Assembly: GCA_033297205.1 (NCBI GenBank)
Contig: MU859180.1
Coordinates: 43,622-107,621 of the forward strand
Length of the DNA: 64,000 nucleotides
Source of the DNA: Pseudoneurospora amorphoporcata
Lineage: Eukaryota; Ascomycota; Sordariomycetes; Sordariales; Sordariaceae
Reading direction: 5' to 3'
Position numbers and translations under genes: made by a program. The notes under the pieces were generated by a model that was not told the DNA's origin, made no database searches, and saw nothing but the letters and a program-made list of their open reading frames with translations. Shown piece by piece: positions 56,799-64,000 of the stretch. Within the stretch, counting starts at the first letter, position 1, and each line of letters begins with the position of its first letter.

Positions 56799-59498
56799 AT
56801 GCCGCACACCGAGTATATACAGTACGCACCGCCCGGTTCATATCTAGCATATAAGCGCGATTCGAAACTTCTTCTCTTTTGGATGTCCCGCACTGTTCAT
56901 TCAATCATCAATTATTGCTATGAGACTCGGCCTGATTGCCTCGTGCAATTGTTGGACGAACTCAAAGATGGTCTACCAGAGCAGAAAGGATCGACAGAGC
57001 TACAAGCTGATCCAGCCCAGGCTGGATTTTTCACCCGAGCCAGACTCATCGGCTTTTGCAGGTTCATCGGCGCCCATATGGATTTCATTCCCCCGTCGAT
57101 TATTGCCCTGTTTCTGAATGTCATCAACTCAAGAGTCGCTGCTTTTACCACATGGAAGGCCCTCGCAGCCAGGCGCCCACGCGCCGAGAATACCGGGGAA
57201 TTCAATGCCTTTGGGAATGATATCCGCACTTTGTGGAAGGCCTTCAACGCCCTCAGAGGCTTCCATTCGACGGAAACCGCCCTTGCAGATCAAATTATCT
57301 CGTCCATTTCGAGCAATGATGTACCGGGGAGCGAAGAAGATATTCTGTTTCTGATCCGCGGCAAATTCCCCATCCGCGTCCACCCCAAAGCCGTGGAAGA
57401 CCAGACCGGGCGTCACGGCAATCCTAAGGACCCGGAAATTGAAGCCGAATTCTACAAGGTCAAAGCCATTATCCCACCTGATGACTTGCCGTTAGATCAC
57501 TTTGTCATCGGCACCCCTGTCTATTTCAACGGCATTTTGGGCGACTCGAACGATTATGGTACGGCAGTTTACGACCTGTTCAAGGAGTTCGTGCGCCTCA
57601 GAAATTTTCTTCACGATACCTGGAAAGATGTGATCTTCGACGGCCTCAACAGCGCTGTGGCCGTGGCAGTTGGAAATGCGACCATGACTCTGATCGACAA
57701 ATACTATGACGACATGGTTCCTGAAAGTTTCACTTACATGAGCATGATCAAATATTTCACGGGTTATCAAAATCCTGAGGACCATGTTCAACCGTTTTCT
57801 GCGTCCGTTTACCTGGTTCGCGGTGACGGCTCTTGTTCAGCAAATTTTGAAACTCAAAATGTTGACATGAAGGAACAGTTCATGATATACACGTTCGAAT
57901 CACTCGTGGAGTTCCTTTCCGACTTCCGGGCTACACAGGACGGAAAGCCCACTGAACGCATGACAAAGCTTCTCCAGAACTGGGATCCCAGCATCGACCT
58001 AATGAGTCTTCCGAAGGAAGAATACCTACAGTGGCGTCATCTGTATACCATCAAGCTCCTTTACTCGCTTGGGCCAACATACTTTGTGACCAGCATCGCC
58101 AAACTTGCTATGAAAAAGCCCTCGCCCACCAATGACTCAATTCGACGCAGCATCCAGCCTAACCAAGTCTTCAAACTACAACTCATGGTGGATTCTTTTA
58201 CTGTGTCAAAGGGCTGCCTGTATGATTCTATCCGGGGGCCTATTTTCGTCCAACCGCCTCCTGCCGATGTCTTCCTACCCGCGCGTGATTTGGCGCTGTT
58301 CTTGAACGTCAAGTTTGATGACTCTGTCGACGAAGCCACTAGAGTGCACCAGCAGTTTGGAAACCTGCCCGATTCTCTAAACAAGGCGGTTGAAGTTTGC
58401 TCCGCTGCCATAGAGTTTCAATCAGGAAAACACGACCAAGGCGCGGGTTCAAACCTCCTGTGGTCAAACTTCTTGTGGGGTTGTTCCCCCTTTCATTGCG
58501 GTCAAGTTCTTGTGGACAACCTGAGAGATTCTCTCTCTCTCTCCAAAGTCTTCTTTTCTGGTTTCTACCATGAGACTGTACTCCTGGTACATTTGCACAA
58601 AATGTTGGTTGGTGAAGGATATTTGAAGACGTCTCCTTACGCAATTGTCTTCTTGGAGACTTACTTTGACGCCTTGTTGTCTGAGGAGGCGAAGACACTG
58701 CAAGACGGTGCACACTACGAGCATGCTTTATCCAGTGCCTTGGAGAGACTTCGCAACCCAGTTCCGGGTTCAATATTTGAACGTCTGTATCATCAAGGCT
58801 ACAGAACCGCGCAACTTGGATGCCTACAAAATCTGCAGAGACTTATGGAGGGCACTACCAGCGATGAAAAGAAACAGGTCGTGCAGGTCAAAGGGCATGG
58901 CTCAAGCAATGGTAATGGATTTATTATCAAAGGCGGCCATGGCCGCGCGAAGGCAGTTATGGATGGAATACAGGCCGTCGGTTTCAAGCTGAAGGAATTG
59001 GTGCCCGGGAAGATGCTCGAAGGACCGGGTGGTAGCAAGGTTATGGTGAGCCTCCGAGATGTTCTGGAACTGTTGAGGGCCGATGTCGCCCTTGGCCTGC
59101 ATGGCAGTCGATGCCCTGACGCTGTGGACCGCTATTGGGTTAGTGACCGGGCGAAAAATCTGTTTGAAAACATTGAAGGAGAACTGGCCGCTGCGAGGGA
59201 CCCGTTGTACCTAGCAATATACGGAGACCCGTCCGCGAAGGAGGACGAATCAGTGCGAGTGAAAACCTTGGCAGATATGCGTCGGGAATTAGTGCTCCGT
59301 CTCTTGTCGCGAAATCTGGATCTGCCTGGGACGAAAAGGGCGATAGAGATTGCCACCAAAGCGTTTGAGAATGAGGAGCTTGTTGGGTTTCCTTGCCTAT
59401 ACTTGGGTCTCCAAAGAAATTTTGGAAGCGATGTCGATGAGGTTATCAGAAAGCGTCTGCAGAAGGGGCTGGCAAGGCCATCATGTCCGTTTATGTAA
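56799..59498 (+). CDS. large uncharacterised fungal protein, DUF6604-like N-terminus
   Basis: A single uninterrupted exon of 899 residues from ATG (CACGATGCC) to TAA. The N-terminus, GSYLAYKRDSKLLLFWMSRT, has the Y-x-x-YK-x-x-x-F-x-x-W pattern I associate with DUF6604, a domain at the start of large fungal proteins. The remainder is mostly helical, without a recognised catalytic motif. Notable segments: LIGFCRFIGAHMDFIPPSI, LHDTWKDVIFDGLNSAVAVA, FHCGQVLVDNLRDSLSLSK, FFSGFYHETVLLVHLHKML and a Gly-rich NGNGFIIKGGHGRAKAV. No membrane spans or signal peptide. Function unknown; the family assignment rests on the N-terminal pattern only. It is the longest gene in the 43-62 kb part and has no intron, whereas its neighbours have two to four exons. 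Confidence 0.75.
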   Translation: MPHTEYIQYAPPGSYLAYKRDSKLLLFWMSRTVHSIINYCYETRPDCLVQLLDELKDGLPEQKGSTELQADPAQAGFFTRARLIGFCRFIGAHMDFIPPSIIALFLNVINSRVAAFTTWKALAARRPRAENTGEFNAFGNDIRTLWKAFNALRGFHSTETALADQIISSISSNDVPGSEEDILFLIRGKFPIRVHPKAVEDQTGRHGNPKDPEIEAEFYKVKAIIPPDDLPLDHFVIGTPVYFNGILGDSNDYGTAVYDLFKEFVRLRNFLHDTWKDVIFDGLNSAVAVAVGNATMTLIDKYYDDMVPESFTYMSMIKYFTGYQNPEDHVQPFSASVYLVRGDGSCSANFETQNVDMKEQFMIYTFESLVEFLSDFRATQDGKPTERMTKLLQNWDPSIDLMSLPKEEYLQWRHLYTIKLLYSLGPTYFVTSIAKLAMKKPSPTNDSIRRSIQPNQVFKLQLMVDSFTVSKGCLYDSIRGPIFVQPPPADVFLPARDLALFLNVKFDDSVDEATRVHQQFGNLPDSLNKAVEVCSAAIEFQSGKHDQGAGSNLLWSNFLWGCSPFHCGQVLVDNLRDSLSLSKVFFSGFYHETVLLVHLHKMLVGEGYLKTSPYAIVFLETYFDALLSEEAKTLQDGAHYEHALSSALERLRNPVPGSIFERLYHQGYRTAQLGCLQNLQRLMEGTTSDEKKQVVQVKGHGSSNGNGFIIKGGHGRAKAVMDGIQAVGFKLKELVPGKMLEGPGGSKVMVSLRDVLELLRADVALGLHGSRCPDAVDRYWVSDRAKNLFENIEGELAAARDPLYLAIYGDPSAKEDESVRVKTLADMRRELVLRLLSRNLDLPGTKRAIEIATKAFENEELVGFPCLYLGLQRNFGSDVDEVIRKRLQKGLARPSCPFM

Positions 59499-60147
59499 CA
59501 TTGTTAGGGGATCATCTTGTATAACGTTGACGAAAGCCAGCGTCGTCACATAGATTGGGACAGCGGAATTGAATTGAGATGAAGTTCTTCTAATACTCTT
59601 TACGGTATCCAGTACACAAGCCAGTTCTGTCTGTCCTTGTCCCTCGTTAACACCGGTTCAGTCGAGGGGTAATCTAAGGTATATAAGAGAGACAAAAGAG
59701 GGAACTAAAAAAGGGAAGAGAAACTTTGGGCCAGCTCTCAACACCATTCTCAGTACTGGTGGTCTACATCAGAGACCACGAAAGCAGGACCTACGTTCAA
59801 CGACAGTCAAGCATTGAACCTTCTTACCCGCAAAACTCCCAACGCTCAACATATGAAATGGAATTCATCGTAAGATATAATTAATATTTTGCTTTAACAT
59901 CCATATTTGTATCCGGTATACAAGCCTGTTGTGTTTCCCATGTATGTGATTCCCAACGCCAGTTGTGCCCAGTGATGGTTCTACATGAAACTGATAAGAA
60001 AACCAAATGCAAATCATGTCCTCAACACCAGTTGAACGCCAAACCCTCCCAAGCAAGGACCCTGGTACAATAACAGGTAGTGTACAAAATTGTATCTTTT
60101 TTCGATGCCCGTAATCACGTACAATCAATCGTCCGTCTAGAGTGAGG
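59499..60147. other. convergent 3' spacer
   Basis: The 3' flanks of the convergent DUF6604-like and Myb genes. AT-rich near 59870-59900. No gene seen. Confidence 0.6.
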
Positions 60148-61521
60148 TCACCAGCTCGTGTAGGCCACCGGGGCTGTCGGTGTCGGTGTCTGAACGAGGA
60201 ACTCAAACTGTTGTTGTGCTTGCGCCTGCGCTTGCGTCGTCGGTACATGTTGGTAGTTGAAGTTCATCCCTTGATCGACCACAGGCATGTAAAGCCCGTT
60301 GAGCGATAACGATGGTGGCGATGATGTTGACGAGAAAGAAGAAGATGCAGAGACAGACGGAGAAGAGGCTGCGTAACCCATAGACATAGGTTCCGCTGAT
60401 ACCATCATATCAGGGATATAAGTCCAGCTGCAGTCTTGCGCAAAGTTATAGCTATTGAGGTCAAAGCCAGCGGCATCTGTCGTCGTCATCGTCGAGGTCG
60501 GAAATGAAGTCGCCATCGACATAGCTGATGGAGGAAGGAGAAGACCTAGACCGAACCCATGCTGAGAAGAAGTAGACTCGGTGTCTGAGAGCGAAAGAGG
60601 CGATGGCGTGAAGCACTGCCCAAGTTCGGGGGTGAGTTTGTTTGAGGTGGATGGTGTGGGTGAAAGGTATTGTGGTTGACTTGTCATCAACATCGGACTA
60701 GGACTCGCTGTTATTCTTATGGCCCTGTTCGTCCTACTAACGGTGGGTCTGCAGTTGGGAGTTGAAGACCTGGAGCGAGATGTTGAAGCAGGCGAAGAAG
60801 CGGAAGACGAAGCGGATTCCTGTCTGCGGTGAAGGATGCTATAGCGGTTTTTGGCGGCCAGAGAGGTGCGGTTGGGGAAGTGCGTGTTGACGATCTCGGT
60901 CCAGTTGCGACCTTGTTGGGAGACGATTTGAAGGAGGAGGATATCCTGTTGAGGAGTTTGTTAGGCAAAGTCCATGAATCGGTGATGAGAAAGGCGAAGG
61001 GGAAAAGCATTCTCACCTCTTCCGGCGTCCACGGACTTCTATCGATCTTGGGATCAAGGCAATCATACCAGCGCTTCCAACACTGATCTCCGTTGCGTGA
61101 ACCAACAACCTGCGCAACCTTGCTCCAACGTGGGCCGTAAATATCAAAGGCCTCACGCAGCCTTTGGTCTTCCTCCCTGGTCCAGGTGCCCTTGCGAATG
61201 TTGTGGGCGACGTTGTAGTGCCATCGTTTGCGGCAGTCTTTGTTGTTGCGGCGGGAGAGGTGGGAGGCGACTTTGCACCAGTTGATTGAACCGTTGGTAG
61301 GTGTTTCTATTAAGTTGAGAAAAAAAAGATCAGCCACTTGATTCGTAGAGATTAAAGGTAAAAGGTGCACTAGGGTTCATGAGACTCTTACCTTTTGCCA
61401 CGGCTTCAGCGAGCAATCTATCCTCCTCTGATGTCCAAACTTGCCGAGGCTTGGGCTCAGGCTGAGGGCAGGGAGAGGCACTGCGAGAAGAGTACATGAG
61501 GAACTGGGATATGCTAGACAT
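60148..61521 (-). CDS. three-repeat Myb-type DNA-binding protein
   Basis: Nuclear transcription factor candidate. Exons 61521-61392, 61306-61017 and 60945-60148; GT-AG introns of 85 and 71 bp, in phase; 405 residues. The start MSSISQF is the first ATG in frame. Three SANT/Myb repeats are packed at the N-terminus. R1 is about 27-77 (VWTSEEDRLLAEAV, INWCKVASHL, DCRKRWHYNV). R2 is about 81-129 (GTWTREEDQRLREAF, PRWSKVAQVV, QCWKRWYDCLDP). R3 is about 132-179 (SPWTPEEDILLLQIV, RNWTEIVNTHFP, LAAKNRYSIL). Regularly spaced Trp residues are present in each. The rest is Ser/Thr/Pro/Gln-rich with a Gln-Ala run, typical of a transactivation region, ending VAYTSW. Repeats resemble c-Myb and fungal FlbD/BAS1-type domains, but I cannot name an orthologue. 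Targets unknown. Confidence 0.93.
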
Positions 61522-63878
61522 GATGAAGATACGATGATATGTTGTTATTGTTTTGATGGCATTGATGTTGTATCTTGTGATATGCTTGATGGTGGTGAAG
61601 GAAGCGGTGAGTGGCAAGAGAGAAGGGTTCGCCGAGAAGATATACTTATATGATGAAGGCGAGCCTCATGTGTTCATATGAAGCTCAGCTGCCTCTATGG
61701 AGCGAAAGGCTCCGGCCGATCAAGTGGTGAGAACTAGTTTCCCCTGGTGTAAGTGATACGACGTCCATTAGAGATCGCCGCAACAACACCAGACTACCTA
61801 GCCTCATTGGTGTCTGCCAGAGGGTGAACACATCTCATCCTTCGACAAGATCCCAGCTCCGGGATATGCAGCCCTATGGAGCCATCCCCACGCCCGCTTC
61901 TCGTGTCGTTGCCCGTCGCCAAACGGCATCGTCGTGGCGTCTAGACTCGCATGTAAGTCATCCCATGCCACTTGTCTGGTGGTACCCTTGAGTAGATCTG
62001 CTACCGAGCGTTAGCCTGAGATCTAGCCAGCAAGCAGTGCCAGAATGTTTCACGGCTAGTTACATGGCCATTGCTCACGTCAACAAGCTGTGCTCTTGTA
62101 TAGTGTCTGAGGTCCCTGAGCCATTCAGAGCTCGAGCGTCAAGTTCGAAACCGGTCTGGCACGTTAAGGTACTACATCGATAACAAGGTGCGACATGAGA
62201 ATGCCCCAGGCAGCCGGATATTCCAATTAGAGCGACCGAGTAAGCTCCCATTGGTCAAGAAGGGATGATCCCGTGAGAAGGCCAGTAAGTGAAGCCCGAT
62301 GGTCCGCGGCCGTGTATTTGACCCTCTGGGTTTCAACGGCGGTAATACTCTAGACTCGGGACGGCCTCTGACTGTTTGGAAATGTATCTTGCGGGCGAAA
62401 GTCAGGCGAGGGAGTACACAGAATGAGGCGGAGGCGCGTGGAGGGGGGCTTGGCTCCAGGTAAGCAGGCAGGTACTCCTGTTGTGTAACGCAACCAGCCG
62501 ACGGGAAGGAGACGACACAAAGACCATTAACCTTCCAGCGATGCTTCCACTGGGCCGCCTTTTGTTCAACCTACAAGCTCTCAGTAACCCCAATTCAGAG
62601 GACGGGAGAGGAATCTTTATCCGGAGTGGCGGTGACCTTAACTAATCTACTGCCTTTTCGCTCCCGTACTTGTAGTAGCTACCCTCGATCCTGTGCGGGG
62701 ACAGCCGAAGCCGAGCCAGCCACATCGGGGCGCCACAAGACAACAAGGGCCGACCGACTTGAGAAACAAGACATGATGCCATTGAAGCGCAGGATATCTC
62801 ATTGGGGCCAATTATCTCCAGGTTGATATCATCGCAGGTCTCGATTGCTGTGGTAACCACAGAGTTGGCAACTGTTGAAGAAGTCCCCAATACCCCATAT
62901 GGGTGCTTAATTCCGTGTCTCAGTCAATTGTCGAGTTCCCCTCATGATGGAACACGAGACAAGAGCTGGCTGATAGGGATTCCTCACTGCTTCAGATCCG
63001 TGGGGTGTTTCTGCAAAAGTTGGGCTGGGACTACCCGCCTGTTCCAAGAGGTGCTGGTCCTCATAGGGCTGGTAAGTAACACAAATCCAGGCCCATTTCA
63101 TTCGTCTCTCCGGGCCGTTCGAACGTTTATTGCGCTCTGAAGGGGAGAAGTTAGAGGCGACGGATGCTGTGAAACAGTGATTGAGGATGCCTGCTACGCG
63201 GGCAAAGGGCCACAATTAGACTCCCACAGAGAAGCTCCTTGCATTGTGTCTCGAGTTTTGTTCTCTTAGCTTCGCTTCTGCTCCTTTGGGGCTCCGGACG
63301 GGAGGGTACATACATACATCAGCCTCATCGCAGTCTCGGTTTTTGATTTGGATGCCGTAACTGGACAGGCTCCTTGTCCATCTTTGGACAATTGGTGGTG
63401 CTAGGAACGATCCTCCCGGTGCCATGGCTACGTTCATTTGGGGGCTTATGACATCGAATGCCGCGTCAACCGATGTGTCTAAATCCAAAAGTTGGGTTCC
63501 GCAGAAAAGCCAAGAGGATTTTGACATAGCCGTTCTGGTCGGCAACCACGTACGACACAAACAGAACGTGGGAAACTCGAGAGGACCTTAAATACCTAAG
63601 TGATAACTGTTCAACCATCATGAGGGCGGCAAGTGAAATAAGGAGGAAAAAAAAGAACCCCGAGGACCACATGGTGTGTTGAACATGGGATCCGGTCTGA
63701 AGTGGAATGGTTTCCCCTTTCGAACGATGAGTCAAAATGAATTTGTTGAGTTTGTTGTCCAAGCTTGGGTGACGATGCCGGTTGCGCCTCTGCGCGCCAG
63801 TCGTAAGGGATCGTGGTGCGCAAAAAGAATCAAGTGATAAAGCAATGTTCGACCGTCGTGGAAAGAGCTACGAAACCA

Positions 63879-63879
<1 letters not shown>
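61522..63879. other. terminal spacer, no gene seen
   Basis: Promoter side of the Myb gene followed by about 2 kb with only short overlapping frames. No tRNA, telomere repeat or transposon recognised. Confidence 0.55.
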
Positions 63880-63942
<63 letters not shown>

Positions 63943-64000
63943 TTTAAAAGGGGGGGTTTTATTTTTTTGGAGGGGGGTGGTTAAAAATAATTTTTTTTTT
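63880..64000 (+). repeat. poly-A run then homopolymer-only end, probable assembly artefact
   Basis: 59 A in a row (63880-63938) are followed by 62 bases made almost entirely of T, A and G homopolymer runs with no C at all. This is the pattern of a failing read or contig end rather than biological sequence. No TTAGGG repeats, so it is not a telomere. Confidence 0.85.

Noticed and set aside
62100..62165. GTTCGAAAC resembling a tRNA T-loop
   Set aside because: No acceptor stem, D-loop or anticodon arm can be formed around it.
63939..64000. G/T-rich end as a telomere
   Set aside because: No TTAGGG units; only irregular homopolymer runs.

Overview
The window is nuclear DNA from a filamentous ascomycete, most likely a Sordariomycete of the order Sordariales close to Neurospora. 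Evidence: short GT-AG introns with CTAAC-like branch sites, strong C/G preference at third codon positions, gene-free spacers of 1-5 kb, and hex-1, the Woronin-body gene found only in Pezizomycotina. From memory, hex-1 and the succinate dehydrogenase flavoprotein gene are also near neighbours in N. crassa (numbers close to NCU08332 and NCU08336); I could not check this.

Layout. 1-10 kb: a p24-beta cargo receptor (+) converges on a DUF3405 membrane protein (-); a luciferase-domain (DUF5519-type) protein (+) follows. 10-24 kb: three minus-strand genes, SDHA (6 exons), a PX-domain lipid-binding protein (6 exons) and a very charged DUF8035 protein with a 63-bp coding minisatellite. 24-28.8 kb: no recognisable gene. 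28.8-34 kb: a decayed bleomycin hydrolase and hex-1. 34-42 kb: a spacer, a possible 50-residue membrane protein and RQC2/NEMF. 43-56 kb: phosphatidylinositol synthase, an Asn/Gly-rich secreted protein, an S1/P1 nuclease and a PQ-loop vacuolar transporter. 56-61.5 kb: an intronless DUF6604-like gene and a three-repeat Myb factor. The last 120 bases look like a degraded assembly end.

The genes are mostly unrelated housekeeping functions: ER-Golgi traffic, TCA cycle/respiration, phosphoinositide synthesis and binding, ribosome quality control, vacuolar amino-acid transport and septal-pore sealing. I see no secondary-metabolite cluster, transposon, CRISPR array, tRNA or rRNA.

The most interesting locus is hex-1. 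Besides the ordinary 174-residue HEX1, a continuous spliced reading frame of about 424 codons runs upstream in the same frame, rich in His and TVD motifs, with no in-frame ATG. It begins five codons after a stop, next to a CTG in strong initiation context. The exon that would serve both as leader for HEX1 and as coding sequence for the extension has no ATG in any frame. This suggests a non-AUG-started, N-terminally extended HEX1 isoform. Exon borders were deduced by eye from splice signals and frame continuity.
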